The notes under the pieces: generated by a model | Told to the model about the DNA's origin: nothing | Databases searched by the model: none | What the model saw: the letters and a program-made list of their open reading frames with translations, nothing else | Origin: Durusdinium trenchii | Taxonomy: Eukaryota; Sar; Dinophyceae; Suessiales; Symbiodiniaceae | Direction of reading: 5' to 3' | DNA: 64,000 nt | Assembly: GCA_963970005.1 (NCBI GenBank) | Contig: CAXAMN010003836.1 | Location: 127,162-191,161 of the forward strand | Shown here: positions 41,833 to 52,924 of the stretch, in pieces | Layout of the letters: each line of letters begins with the position of its first letter | Numbering within the stretch: the first letter of the stretch is position 1 | Translations under genes and position numbers: made by a program

Positions 41833-44800
41833 GTCGAAGGGATTGGATCTCAGGGACCGGGCCGAACAGAAAAAGCGGAAGGGACCGGGGTGACGAATGT
41901 TGGGTACCATGGAAAAGCCTTTCGAATCGTTGCGGTTTCGTTTTTTTTGGTTTGCGGTTGATATGAGGAGCATTTTCATCTCACCTTGCCCTTCCTGTGG
42001 CCATTGACAACTTCCAGAGTAGGTGGTGGGGAGGCGGAGTCTGAGGAGAGCCGTGACGGCAGTCTCAGTTTCAGTCTAGTCTACTGGATTCAGATAGCTA
42101 GCGGATTGGGAGTTGTTTGCAACATCAACTGGGGGAGTTGGGGTCGAAGAGGCCAATAAACGGAGTTCCCTGTTCGAACTCCTCCGATCGATACCGCTCT
42201 CCCATCATCTCTCTTCTCGGTGAGTGTCTTCTCGTCCCACCGAGGAGGCCAAGGCACGCGAGGAAGCGCTGAAAGCGCAGAAGGCCAAGGAAGAGATGTT
42301 GAAGCGTCAAAAGGAACGCCAGCAGAAGCTGCAGCAAGCAGAGGCGCCGGTGAGCCTGCGGCTTGCCTGTGAGTTGAAGCATGTTGAATCTGATGGATTG
42401 ATTTCCGATGATTTCAGAGTCAAAACCAAGAACTTCACAGCACCCCACCATAATTAAATGTCCATGGGATTGCTATGGATGGTGCAACTTGATGTTTCGT
42501 CGCCGTGGTCCATTCTGTTGATGAAGGGTTGGCTTGGACTCCAACAGCCACTAGAATCTGTACTTTCAGAAGAGACTGGGTCCTCATTTGTACCATTTAC
42601 ATCCATTTACATAGTTGATAAAAGTTGTATGCATTTCGGGCATGAAGCGATCTGAAGCAATTCTTCGAGTGTTCTTGCCTGGGACAATCCACAGACCATT
42701 CGCCCATGGTCGTTGTTTCACCTCTAGAAAGGATTGTCAGCTTCCAAAACCAGTTGGCATTCCGAAATGAGGACCTGCCTCTACCTACTACACCTGATCC
42801 TGTCATCCCTCATCAAACGAAAAGAAGACCCCGGCTGAACTATGTTCCCAAGCAATCGCCGAAACCCGAGGGAGGTTCTGTGGACACCGAAGCCTCCCAC
42901 CCCGGGCATCGCCGGTGCGGCTCCCGGCGCCGGGACCGCAGGAAGAGGCCAAGAAGGAGAGCGCGCAGGCCGAGGAGGTGATCCGAAAGGCACGCGAGCG
43001 GCGTGCCACGCTGGCAGAGAATCAAAGCAGTGGCTTAGGCGGCAGAACAAGAGGGGCCAGCATGGACTTTGGGGTGCTGTGGGTGTATGCCGGTGTACGA
43101 ATCGTTGTATGGGTGTATGTTGGTGTTATTCCGAAGTTGTTGTAATTGAACTGTTTCCCGGTCGTTCCCTTTTGCTTGACAAGGAGTTTTCGATCTGGGC
43201 CAGTGGAGGTCAGAGCTGCTGAGGCTTCGAAGAGGTTCCGGCCGTGCCCCGCGCTCCCAAGCCGCGGGGCAAGACTGGAATTCACTTCGATCGGAGCAAG
43301 CCCGAGGAGATGGCGAGCCTTGCCAGTGAAAGATACTGCAGACTGTATAGGCGAATTGCCTTGAAATCCGAAAGGGACCCCTAACTCCCACAAGCTTAGC
43401 TGCTCTGCAACTCACGTTGCGCAAGTGGCATCTTACGTTGCGCAACTCCATTGCGGCAACTTATATATACCAACGCATTTTGCATGAAATAACAGGAATG
43501 GCTCGGAATGGCTTTGCTTGTGGACCCAGTTGCCTGTAGATGCTATTATTTCTTCTGTCTAAGTGCATTGGATAGTTGGCATTCAGGGTTTCAAGGGTTC
43601 GTCTCCGATCCTTCCAGTTTGCAGACGCCTTCATTTGGGTGGGAGAACGTCTTAGTCCACAGGCAAGTGCCTTGGAAGAAGCAGGCCATGCGGTAACTCC
43701 GGCTTGGCTCGTGAAGACTTCAACCCGTGGTGTGCAAGCTAGTGCTAAGATCTTGCAGGAACATGTTCGAAAATGTTCGGCCCGAAGACGGTGGGTAGGG
43801 TATGTGGGCATGTCTTCGCTGTGGCTGGACAAGGACAATGGGAGGATGTTTGGCCCATGGAGCATTCTTGTGCTTTGCAGAACAGCTCAAAGCCAAGAAC
43901 TACATTTGGATCCATCGGTTGCAAGGCCCGGAACAGATTGCACCTCCATGCGCAATTTCTCCAAAAGTGTGCCAAAACAGGGCACCTTACAAGCACTTAT
44001 ATACGTGCATCAGCCGTCCAAGCAGCAGTTGCTGGAGAGCAGCTGCCGGTGAGTGGCTGCCCTGCAATGGTGTCAATTCATGCACTGGCTTGCCTGAAGA
44101 CAATGGGTGGACACCTTACAGGCTCACCTTACAGGCTACCAAATTGACTTGGGCAAGACTCAGTCTGCAGACAACAGCGATCCGGCTGCTGTACTGTGGC
44201 TGCTGTCAGACAATTTCAATGAGACCGCGAAAGACTCGCAATTTTGAGTAGGTGGTGCCAGAAGTTGTTGGCCGTCAGGGCCCAGCTCCTTTGCCAGAGC
44301 AAAAGCAAGCGCTGGGTCCTGATGAATGTCCTTTCTCCAGCAGTAGCCCGTCAAGCAAACTGCACTGAAGCACCCAAGGTCGAAGATTTGTGAGGTGAAA
44401 AGGATTCGTGTCTCAAGCTGTCATGTTTCAACATGGCCTAAGAAAAATGCATCTGGCAACATCTTCCTGTTTAAACAGAAACATCTTAAACGGCTGGCAC
44501 CTTGCTGGTTTTGTTGCCAGAGGAGTAAACGCACCGATATATGCTGTATAGGATGATAAAACCATATATAACCGACTGCGTTGCGAACATGCATTCTGCA
44601 ACTCACCGTTGCGCGTTGCGCGTCGCAGGGCGCCTAAGCCCACAAGAGTTGGCAGTTGGCATTTGTTCATGATTTTGATGGTTTATGTTTTGATGGGTTT
44701 TTGCATGTTTTTGTGGATAGTTTTTAGATGTTCTTAGTCCTACGATGCGAACACATATTCTTGTCGAATGTGCTCTACAGACACGAGCAATCTGTGCAAC

Positions 44801-47327
44801 GAACAGAGTTCAAAGAAGTAAAGCCTAGGAACTAGAGTTAGGCACCTCTTTCAGTGTTCCTTTCGTAGGTCTCCATTAGCTGTGGCGTTGGGCTGAACAT
44901 GCTAAACCTTCTGGGTGCTTGCCCCAAAGTGCATATGCCCACGAACTATGCCCGACTTTGATCACAGATTCAGATGTCGTGATGTTCTGTGAACCCTAAA
45001 ACGTCCGATCATTGACAATTGGATCTTCCCCACTGCTTCCATCTCAATCGATCCAATGAGACCCCCATGGGCTCCACGGCCAGAGGAACGACGAAGACGA
45101 GGAATCGGAGGAGCTGGACTTGGATCGCCTCAAAGTGAAGTTCCGCAAGCAGGTGCGCGGGGCCAACACGCAGGGCGAACTTGTTCCGTTCAGAAGAGGG
45201 TGATGGTTTGAGGGTGGGCATTCGGTTTGGGGGTAGCTGGAGGAGTGATGGTTTGGTCTCGCCCAGCGGTTGGAGAGGCTTCATTGGATTAGAGTATTAG
45301 AGGGGAAAGTTGGAGGAACTAATCATGTGTTGAGATTTAATTAACTACATCGATCAACTACATGTTGTTTAAGTTTAAATGTTATCCAGAGCCACAAGTA
45401 GAGAACTCCAGACATATATGTGGAATATTGTGGAATCATGCAGTCAGTATTATTTTGTATATTATACACATTTTTGTTCATTTTTAAAGATAATATAAAC
45501 ATATACAGTTTCCATCAATTTCTTTCAATGTCATGTATTTTTGTTGATGGACCCACTAATTATATATAGTGTCTATATTCTTTGTTGCTCGCTCAGGTTG
45601 AGGCGCGGGACATGGCCATGATCCCCGATTTGGTCTTCGATGATGAGCCGCCGCCTCCGCCCCCGCCGCCATTGGCACCCTTACCGCCGCCGCCCATGCC
45701 GCTGCCAGAAGGGAATCCTGTGAAGGATAAGGAGGCGAAGGTCGCGTGTGGGTCAAGAGGATTTGTAGGCTGGTGCGACTCGCAGGGAATGAGATATCAT
45801 GACATCCCCATTGTGATTTTCCCTAGGATCCATTCCCTCGTTCCTTACCAGTCGCACCAATCGCGGTTTTTGCTTTCAAGGCCTTTGCCTGGGACACTCT
45901 AAAAGAAGGCTTCTGGGGCGAAACCTCCGTGGATTGGAAGTCACGGACTTTCGGGATCATCCGAAGTCCCAATGTCGAAAGCTTTTCAAAGTACGTACTG
46001 TCTTGGCCTCGGGGCCCCCAGTGAGACCCAGATGCTTCGCCCCAAAACCTTCGACCGAGACGACACGGCAGCCTCTCGCAGAGTCGTCTGAGTCCTGAAG
46101 TCCAAGCCGCCTCGCATTGAGGGACTTTGGGCGTGCGATTTCAGTGTATCAGTACACCTACTGTAGGATTTGGATATGAGGATACGCTTTGGTGAGATGC
46201 CACCCTGGGTTGGATGACACGAATTTGGTTGGAATGTTGTCCTCGGACGTCAGCGTCAGAAGCAAGACGATGCCCCAAGCCGGCTGAAGGTGGATAAGAA
46301 AGAAGAGAAGAAGATGAAACGAAGAGCTAAGAAGCAAGAACTGAAGCTTCCATTTGCTTATTATATTTTGTTATGCTTAATTGGCTGTCAATGTTGTCGC
46401 TTACTGCCCCACCCAATTCAGGGCAGAGATGTACCTTCAGACTCAGTTGCGGTCGTGCCTTGCGGTCGGGCCCTCAGGAAAGCGATAAAGCAAAATATGA
46501 GCAAGGAGGAAAAGAAGAGCCTTGGAGTTTCTTTAGACGCTTTCCAACTTCTTACTATATAGCAGTGACATCTTTTTTTGGCCAACATTTGAAGTGCTGC
46601 CTCAGTTCACATCAGAATCTCCCAATGGCTGGTGCGTAGACTTCCCTACCTTACACCATTTGTTTGCCATCTAAACACCCTCCAAAAAAAGCGGTTCGCG
46701 CGTGTGTTCCAACTCATGGAGCAGCAACAATCCCCACAGAATCCCACGTGGGTTCCCCGTGGTCCCCCCTTGGGTGGGTGATCATGAACGTTCGTCCCAG
46801 GAGGTTCAAAAAGATCAGGAAGATGCAGAAGCTTCAAGCCAAAGTTGCTAAAGCGGAGAAGGCATTGAAGAAGTCCGAGAAGCACCTTGATTCGCATCGG
46901 TCAACCAGAGATTTGGTCAGTCACCGGTGCGGCTGGAGACTCCATCGGTCGAGTGGTCTGGGCTGGGAGCTGGAGCCGAGTGGTCTGGGCCGATCGTTTG
47001 GTGAGGAGGAGAGATGGCGTGGGCCAGAGTAGTAGAACTCCATCCTAGCTTGCAGTGTTGGAATTGTTTGAGCACCACGTCCACCATTTTTGCCATTGTT
47101 GCAGCAAGCAATAAGCAAAAGGGTCAGTTGTGGCTGAGGTTTGCACATCTCTAGAACTCTACAATTGTTGTCAAGATGTGTCCCTCTTCGCTACTGTACC
47201 CAGGCTCCAAGTGTCCAAATGTATCTCAATGTGGCCCGCCAGACTTGTCAGACCACTTAGGCAGCTGAAAAAGACCAAGAACGGGTCCGGCTCCTCGTCC
47301 TCTTCATCCTCCAGCAGCTCATCCTGA
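41685..47327 (+). CDS. Candidate multi-exon gene: Lys/Glu-rich coiled-coil protein with poly-Pro and poly-Ser
   Basis: At least nine exon candidates on one strand share the same character: Lys/Glu/Ala-rich helices, an acidic patch, a poly-Pro segment and a Ser tail ending in TGA at 47325-47327. Exons (approximate): 41685-41832, 42241-42348, 42938-43017, 43232-43318, 45084-45152, 45597-45740, 46260-46350, 46801-46899, 47265-47327. Introns are 0.2-1.8 kb. Joining them into one gene is inference from strand, order and composition; exons are certainly missing and the start is not identified. Charged coiled coils with poly-Pro and poly-Ser occur in RNA-processing and cytoskeletal proteins, but I cannot assign a function. 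Confidence 0.45.
42241..42348 (+). CDS. Exon candidate 2: charged coiled coil
   Basis: The frame reads EEAKAREEALKAQKAKEEML and then KRQKERQQKLQQAEAP. Strong single-helix or coiled-coil composition. A GTGAGC donor follows directly at 42349. Confidence 0.5.
42938..43017 (+). CDS. Exon candidate 3: charged helix
   Basis: Follows GGGACCGCAG. The frame reads EEAKKESAQAEEVIRKARER and then RATLA. The composition continues that of exon 2. The donor is not a clear GT; dinoflagellate introns may use GC or GA. Confidence 0.42.
43232..43318 (+). CDS. Exon candidate 4
   Basis: After CTTCGAAGA the frame reads EVPAVPRAPKPRGKTGIHFD and then RSKPEEMAS. GC-rich island between AT-richer flanks. Confidence 0.38.
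43319..45083. other. Putative intron or non-coding stretch
   Basis: No exon supported. Two segments share TTGCGCAAC-type words next to TGCAACTCAC (about 43400-43460 and 44575-44625). Confidence 0.35.
45084..45152 (+). CDS. Exon candidate 5: acidic patch
   Basis: Follows ACGGCCAG and ends before GTGCGC. The length is 69 bases, in phase. The frame reads RNDEDEESEELDLDRLKVKF and then RKQ. Confidence 0.48.
45597..45740 (+). CDS. Exon candidate 6: poly-proline segment
   Basis: Lies between GCTCAG and a GT, 144 bases and in phase. The frame reads ARDMAMIPDLVFDDE, then eight Pro, then LAPLPPPPMPLPEGNPVKDK. The poly-Pro run suggests an SH3-, WW- or profilin-type binding partner; this is inference. 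Confidence 0.5.
45741..46259. other. Putative intron, nothing else seen
   Basis: Separates exon candidates 6 and 7. No repeat or frame of note. Confidence 0.35.
46260..46350 (+). CDS. Exon candidate 7: Lys-rich
   Basis: Follows GCGTCAG. The frame reads KQDDAPSRLKVDKKEEKKMK and then RRAKKQELK, a possible nuclear-localisation-like basic cluster. The 3' boundary is uncertain. Confidence 0.42.
46351..46800. other. Putative intron
   Basis: A short Lys/Glu-rich frame at about 46480-46545 (QNMSKEEKKSLGVS) could be a further exon. Otherwise nothing. Confidence 0.3.
46801..46899 (+). CDS. Exon candidate 8: coiled coil
   Basis: Lies between GTCCCAG and GTCAAC. The frame reads RFKKIRKMQKLQAKVAKAEK and then ALKKSEKHLDSH, a heptad-like charged helix. 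The length is 99 bases. Confidence 0.5.
46900..47264. other. Putative intron, nothing else seen
   Basis: Separates the last two exon candidates of the Lys/Glu-rich gene. Confidence 0.3.
47265..47327 (+). CDS. Terminal exon candidate: poly-Ser tail and stop
   Basis: After CTTAGGCAG the frame reads LKKTKNGSG followed by eleven Ser codons of mixed type (TCC, TCG, TCT, TCA, AGC) and TGA. Mixed Ser codons argue that the run is kept as protein, not as a simple repeat. Confidence 0.48.
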   Translation: MKKTKNGSGSSSSSSSSSSS

Positions 47328-47464
47328 GACCGTCCACCGGGTTTTGTGACCCCAAAAAGTTCTCGAAAAGCTCCAGCCTGAGCGACGGTGGATGGAGGGT
47401 CGACCACTGGACCGCTCAAGTGGAGATGCTGGGAGTTGGAGAATGTACACTCCCTGAAATTATC

Positions 47465-47546
47465 ATGGAAGTGGATGCACGGCCTTTGGATTCCCATTTT
47501 CCGAATACCAACATGAGTCAACATGTAGGTGGTTTTCCACTTCCAT
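47465..47546 (+). mobile_element. MITE-like element, ATGGAAGTGGA family, copy 1
   Basis: ATGGAAGTGGA at 47465-47475 pairs with TCCACTTCCAT at 47536-47546, perfect over 11 bases. The interior carries CCCATTTTCCGAATACCAAC, related to the copies at 52.3 and 54.1 kb. Confidence 0.7.
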
Positions 47547-47667
47547 AAGTCTATCATTCATCCGCATTCAGCATTCATCCTATGTTTTTTCACAACAGCA
47601 TGTCATCCTCCACGGACCAAAGGAAGGAACAGAACCCCACCCCACACATACCACAACTATCATAATA

Positions 47668-47750
47668 TAGACTCTTGATTAATAACCCCCCCATAATATG
47701 AAGAGCATGTCCAATTCCAATGGGAGGGTTTATTAATCAACAGTCTGCAT
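47668..47750. mobile_element. Miniature inverted-repeat element, GTAGACT family, copy 2
   Basis: The left arm is TAGACTCTTGATTAATAACC with a C run; the right arm is GGGAGGGTTTATTAATCAAC and then AGTCT. The arms match those at 34.4 kb and the loop is unrelated, as expected for a non-autonomous family defined by its ends. Confidence 0.7.
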
Positions 47751-47799
47751 TACCACATGCTGCTGATCTATGCCACATGGTGCTGGTCTCCCACAGACC

Positions 47800-47905
47800 G
47801 TGGCCTCCGTTGCCAGACCTTCCGGGAGCTGCGGAACTTCCTCCTCGATCGCCTGGCTCGACTTCTGGGCCCCGAGAACGTCCGGGGCGAAGGAGCAGGG
47901 AGGGA
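47800..47905 (+). CDS. Candidate exon, unknown protein
   Basis: Follows TCTCCCACAG at about 47799. The frame reads GLRCQTFRELRNFLLDRLAR and then LLGPENVRG, a helix with Leu/Arg periodicity. The 3' side passes into a GGAGGGA simple repeat (about 47895-47945). Boundary unclear. Confidence 0.33.
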
Positions 47906-48392
47906 ACGGGAGGGGGGAGGAAGGAGCAGGGAGCGGGAGGGAACCGATGTTCCGCCGGGGTTCCGGTGAGTGACTCGTGACTGGTGCGATGAAGTAAAGA
48001 AGAAGGATGAAGAAGGGATTGACCCGGCGGGTCGAGTCTACAAATTACCTTAGGATCCAGCCACCCTCATTCCCGAACCACACCAGTCAGTCGGAGACAA
48101 ATGGGAGACGAAAGATTCATGGGACACGATCGGGACACGCCAGACTTTCACCTTCGGACCAACTTTCTTCGGATCAGGTGGAATGGGTGCCTTTGGGCCC
48201 GAAACTACATAGGTGGGTCGTGGTGATCATGGCAGCTCCTATTGCCCATTCAAAGATTGGGAGGGACCTTCCACACCTCTTCACAGCTTCAAAGATGTGT
48301 CCCTGCGTCCGGAGAAAGAGAGCCGCTTCATGAAGGTGGACGTCAGTTAAACAAGGCCGAGTATGACCTGGTGTTGTTTTTTGTTTTGATTC

Positions 48393-48484
48393 CCAGACCA
48401 TCCATGGGACTGGAATAAGTTGCATACATGTACCCCAATGATGACCCATCCGCCGTAACTATTCCAATCCCATGGATGGTCTAG
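48393..48484. mobile_element. Hairpin element, CCAGACCATCCATGG family
   Basis: The left arm 48393-48421 (CCAGACCATCCATGGGACTG, then GAATAAGTT) pairs with the right arm 48457-48484 (AACTATTCCAATCCCATGGA, then TGGTCTAG) with one indel and few mismatches. Loop of 35 bases. Confidence 0.72.
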
Positions 48485-48577
48485 AATTGATCTCTTGTCT
48501 TGCCATCAGATAGCGGTAGTCAGGTTCCCCTGATCTAAGCAAATATGGCCTACGGTTTTTGCCGGTGAATGTAGGTC

Positions 48578-48674
48578 ATACCTAGATCTTCCAACCGTGC
48601 AACATTTATGCCTAACTTGGCTGGTTGAATTGATGAAAAGGCAGAAATTCTGCACAGTTGGAAGATCCAGGTAT
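48578..48674. mobile_element. Hairpin element with 24-bp arms
   Basis: The arm 48578-48601 (ATACCTAGATCTTCCAACCG, then TGCA) pairs with 48651-48674 with two mismatches. It sits 93 bases from the preceding hairpin. Confidence 0.72.
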
Positions 48675-48707
48675 ATGGTCATTTTTCTTCATTACATGGA
48701 TCGTCAG

Positions 48708-48887
48708 GTGTCTTCACCTTCTGTCGTCCGGAGCCTACTTCGCCGTCTCGAGGTCAGCGACTTTCTGGAGGAATACTTTCCAGCTGAACGTTTCCAACGA
48801 AGTCTGGTCAGTCGGGCCTTGTCGGAAGAAAAAGATGCACTCAACAGCCGAGAGGGAAATGGGACTGGAAGAGATGCCAATCCTTGA
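48708..48887 (+). CDS. Candidate exon, 59 codons and stop, unknown protein
   Basis: Follows GATCGTCAG. The frame reads SSPSVVRSLLRRLEVSDFLE, then EYFPAERFQRSLVSRALSEE and KDALNSREGNG, ending at TGA. It reads strongly as a helical protein. It may be a last exon, or the true donor may lie before the stop. Family not recognised. Confidence 0.42.
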   Translation: MSSPSVVRSLLRRLEVSDFLEEYFPAERFQRSLVSRALSEEKDALNSREGNGTGRDANP

Positions 48888-50536
48888 AAGACCGGGTCAA
48901 CCACCTCAATGTAGGAATGGTATAATATGATTATCATTGATTATCTGAAATTAGCGAAAGTGATGAATAGTCAGTGAGTGGCCATAGGGTTTCAAAAGGC
49001 ACATATTGCTTGAAGAACGATAACACACTCACCAAAACCGATATCGTAACGCGACGGACGTGAAACACGATAATACACTCACCAAATCAATCCAAATCCT
49101 GATGACCTGCAACCCCACAACAAATGTTGACCATCGTTCACCAATATAATATATTATACAAGTACATATTCCAGTCCCATTGGCCATGTCTGGGATAGTA
49201 ACTGCTTGCTCCATTCGCTTTGCCCTACAAAGTTCCACTGAGCAAAGTCGGATTGCGTGGGGTATATGGTCACCCTTAAACTTAAGGAACATAAAACAAC
49301 ATGGACGGATCAACTCTTGTGAAACCTAGTTTTTCTTCCCGTACTTTATGTGGAAAGGAGGTGGTTATAATATGTATAATGTAAAGGTCCCCCCACATGT
49401 CTGTATACATGCCAAAAGCAGACGTATGTCGATTTCATGCACTCTACAGCGATTCAAAGTGGCCCAAAGGTCACTCCGGCGTGACTACTCCATCAACTCC
49501 TACAACATGCAGGTGTTTCATCTACTCTGAAACTAGCTACTCTGCAGGTTTCATGTCACTGTCTGTGAGCCTTTTCCGGTTCCTGTCAGTCACTGTAGCT
49601 GCTTAAGCTCATCTCGACTGACGTGACAGGACGGACACCCATGGGAGAATGATGCATAAGCTGAATCCTTGTGCACAGATGTGCAGTGAATCATCATATA
49701 TCACTCCATAGTCTATATAGCTTGTGAAACAGAAGGCTCAGTTTGAGTTGGAAAGGTTTTTGAGATCCTCAATAGAATCCTAAGCAGAATGTCTTAGGTC
49801 CCAGCCCTAAGTGGGGCAACGCACCACAACATCCACCTTTCCTGGGTTTTGACCCGTGCCACATTCCATTTTGGGAATTTCCTGGTGCCACGGTGCCTGC
49901 CGAAAGCGCAAGCTGGGCAGCAGCCGGGCAGCCGCGGGCATGGCTGCGGATTCGCCAGGTACCGCAGAGACCCCTCGGGGTCTCCGGTGGTCGACGGGTC
50001 ATTAGGGCGGTATATCTTCGAATGTTTGGGTCTGGAAACTCTCCTGGTGAAGTGAGAATATATAAGTGGACATGGTTTAGTGAGCCTCTTGTTCCCAGAA
50101 GCCGGTTCTGTAGAGGAGGATGAACAGTGAAACATCTCCTACAAGAGAAGCGTCCGACCTGGATGAAAGAGGCACCTCGGGGCGAAACAAAGATTGTTCT
50201 GCTGGACATCCACCACTCCATGCTCCAATTGGATTCTATCCTATTCGGACTTCTGTTCAGTGTACTTTACAGTCGCCCTACCCTAGTGGAAAAACGTTTG
50301 TTTGTTACCTTTTGGAGCATCATTGAGAATCCATGACCAAACATATTTCGGCACAACCAGGGAACCATGTCAGTTGACTCAACTTTGGCGCACTGGAAAT
50401 CGCCGCCTACTGAGGGAGACCGCAAGAGGATGTAAAACATCTCGAAACCAGTTTGGAATGATGTGCACATTCTAGGGTTTTCAACCAGCTCCTAATAAAA
50501 TCGTTAAGGTGGATTTGGCGGGTTTCGGTGTCTTCT
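48888..50536. other. Mostly non-coding; ACGATAA-ACACTCACCAAA repeat
   Basis: Two copies of ACGATAAYACACTCACCAAA lie at about 49018-49037 and 49070-49089, next to a segment related to 31.2 kb. An island at about 49895-49990 is open on both strands. No gene called. Confidence 0.35.
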
Positions 50537-50749
50537 GAGGGTGTGGGCCAGGAGCCTTGTGAGGACTGTCTGAACGAATCTCCAAGCAGCTCACTGGTTG
50601 ATGTCCCCGATGTGAAAACCTGTGCCAGCTCGGTGAGAAACCACCTGGATCTGGAAATCGCTGAGAAAAACCCATGGGTTTCGCGTCGCGACGCAGGGGA
50701 ATGCGGGGATGCGGAGCTTTTTGAGGCCAACGGGCGAAGCGGTGGGTGA
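50537..50749 (+). CDS. Candidate exon, unknown protein
   Basis: The frame reads EGVGQEPCEDCLNESPSSSL, then VDVPDVKTCASSVRNHLDLE and IAEKNPWVSRRDAGECGDAE, ending at TGA 50747-50749. Acidic and balanced. It contains palindromes AAACCCATGGGTTT and CGTCGCGACG at about 50669-50693. No family recognised. Confidence 0.38.
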   Translation, partial: EGVGQEPCEDCLNESPSSSLVDVPDVKTCASSVRNHLDLEIAEKNPWVSRRDAGECGDAELFEANGRSGG

Positions 50750-50975
50750 AGATCCACTTCGCAATGGTTTTTGAGGAGAGAAACACATTAGACATCCTTA
50801 GAATGTAGAAGAGGATCTTGGGCGGGTTGCACCATGATGTGGACTACTGTACATCCAAACTGCAATAGTCTGGAGTAGGTCGCAAAGCTTGTTATTATGC
50901 CATTATTATGTGTTATGATATCATAGATATCATATTGTATTGTATCATGTGATATAGCTCGGCAATGCTCGGCAG

Positions 50976-51033
50976 GCTCTCCGGAAACGCATTTTTGCCG
51001 AGTCAGAGGAAGAGGAGGAGGAGGCGGGAGGAG
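50976..51033 (+). CDS. Candidate short exon: acidic
   Basis: Lies between CTCGGCAG and GTGACA. The frame reads ALRKRIFAESEEEEEEAGG. Both splice signals fit. Confidence 0.38.
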
Positions 51034-52788
51034 GTGACATGAGGGTGTGGAAATCCAAATGATTCCATGTAGTATGGACCTTCTGGTTGTAAAGAGACAT
51101 GGATGGTACATGAATGGTTCCTTAGCATAGCCCCGTTACTCCATGTATGGCATATTTACCTACATGCACCCCTGAAGCCACCCCAACTGATCAGCGAACA
51201 CAGCAGTCCAATGGAGTGTTTGGGTTTGGACAGAGGAACTTGGAACATCTCTTCATAAGGTGAGTTTATTGGGTCCATGTCTTTGGCGTTGATCGTTTAA
51301 TTGTGGAAGTGCACACTCTGCTGTTGGAGCTTGCTTGGTTGCCTCTCACCAAATTCAGTCCAAAAGCTATCCTAGGACCGGTGTGAAGGCAGAAGCTTTT
51401 GCTCTCGGGTTTTGGGGTCGGAGAACTTTAACACCCTTGACTCACATAGTAGAGATGTTCAATATCAAAGCTCTCGCAAACGTCACCAAGCTCATTGGGC
51501 CAGGTTTGAGAAGGGATCCTGTGAAGAGTTGCCTGATGTTGGCTTCTCCCCCCCAAAAGCGTCCCAGAACTTCCGCCCTTTTCATTCACTGGGCTTCCAA
51601 CAATTGCGAACAACATATGCATCGCAGATGGGCGCCCTGGTGCATCAAGACTCGGCGCCAAAATGGTTGCGCATTTCTTGGGTGGAATTGATCTCATGAT
51701 GGTTTTTTGGGCACCTGGACGGAGCGACGGGACGGATTCTGATCAACTACGGGGGACTTCTTCGGGAGCGACGGCGCCAGGGTCGAACACAGGTTCTGCA
51801 GTTCTTCCCCGGCACAGTTGAGAGCTCCAGGGAGTTCCCGAGCTCGCCGACGTTCGGATTACCGTTGCAGAAATTGAGTTCTTTTGAATGTTTGCAAACA
51901 GTTAACAGGTTATGTTGACTGTTGACTCAAGGTTCAGTTTCTGTTGTTGACTCATGTCTCTGAAAGATTTTTTTTTTGCACACATAGCGGGACAATCTGA
52001 TGGAGGACAGTGCTTGTACGGCACTCAGAATATCTTGGAGCACACACATGCTTTCTCAAACAGCTTGGATGTTGCTCTACTGTGATCTATATGCTTCCCA
52101 CTTTGTACTTGGAGTGTCCGGGATGCCCTGTCACCCTAGTCTGAAATCTCTGGAGCTGCAAGTGCCGCAAGAGCTGGCAAAAAAACAGGAATAGGATTGA
52201 TATGGATTGATATTGATACTTGTATGGATTTATTTACACCGAAAGACACCGACATGGAAGTGGAGTTCACCACCAGTTTGGTATACGGAAAATGGCCATC
52301 CATGAATCCAGGGGGGGCCGATTTTCATCTATTTTCTACTTCCATCCTCTACATGGAATCCTCCAAACCACGGTCGGATTACCATGGTCGGATGACCATG
52401 GTCGATTCTCAGGAGTGGCTCAGGAATCGTCGCTGGTAGGAGAGGGGAATTTCAGGGAGTGGCGTAGAATCAACCACCTCCCCTCAAAGGAGCCACCCGC
52501 TGACGACTTGGGTCCGTCTTCGCACGTTCCTTGCGAGTGAAAACTGTCGGTGTAGGAAGACTTGGACGTAGACCTGCAGGTTCGGGTGGGAACTTCATAT
52601 GACTCCTGGAACCCATATGACCTTGGGAAACCCTAGACCTCCAACCACATCCTCAGAATGTAGTTGGACCATGTTTGACCCCCTAAACCCACCCCAATCA
52701 CATTTTCAGAAGGTCGTTGCCATAAGTTGGAGGCCCAAGCAATACTCGCAAGGTGTTTTCACACCGCAGTGTTTGTGCGGCATGGACC
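51034..52788. other. Mostly non-coding; one GC-rich island
   Basis: The island at about 51710-51850 is open in two + frames (one reads DGATGRILINYGGLLRERRR). I make no call. A member of the ATGGAAGTGGA family lies at 52254-52346. Confidence 0.35.
52254..52346 (-). mobile_element. MITE-like element, ATGGAAGTGGA family, copy 2
   Basis: ATGGAAGTGGA at 52254-52264, interior TTTGGTATACGGAAAATGGC (the reverse complement of the interior of copy 1), and a decayed far arm TACTTCCAT at 52338-52346. Confidence 0.6.
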
Positions 52789-52890
52789 GAGTACTGCGAA
52801 ACAGACCCAGCCGGTCACCGGATCTGCAGGCACCTTTCATAGCTCCTCCAGTTGAAGCACCAGAGGAGGAAGAGGATCTGGAGATGTCCG
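52789..52890 (+). CDS. Candidate exon, Pro/Glu-rich
   Basis: The frame reads RNRPSRSPDLQAPFIAPPVE and then APEEEEDLEMSGA. Followed by a T-rich tract and a long TA repeat. Boundaries uncertain. Confidence 0.35.
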
Positions 52891-52924
52891 GGGCTCGTTT
52901 GTTCGTTTTCCTTTTTTTTGTGGG

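Larger units (their letters stand above)
47328..48707. other. Intergenic stretch dense in hairpin elements
   Basis: Four inverted-repeat elements lie here (47465, 47668, 48393 and 48578, listed separately). A GC-rich island at about 47800-47960 reads FRELRNFLLDRLARLLGPEN on the + strand and may be an exon. Confidence 0.4.

Noticed and set aside
42165..42185. B-box-like string GTTCGAACTCC
   Set aside because: No A-box at a tRNA-compatible distance and no cloverleaf.
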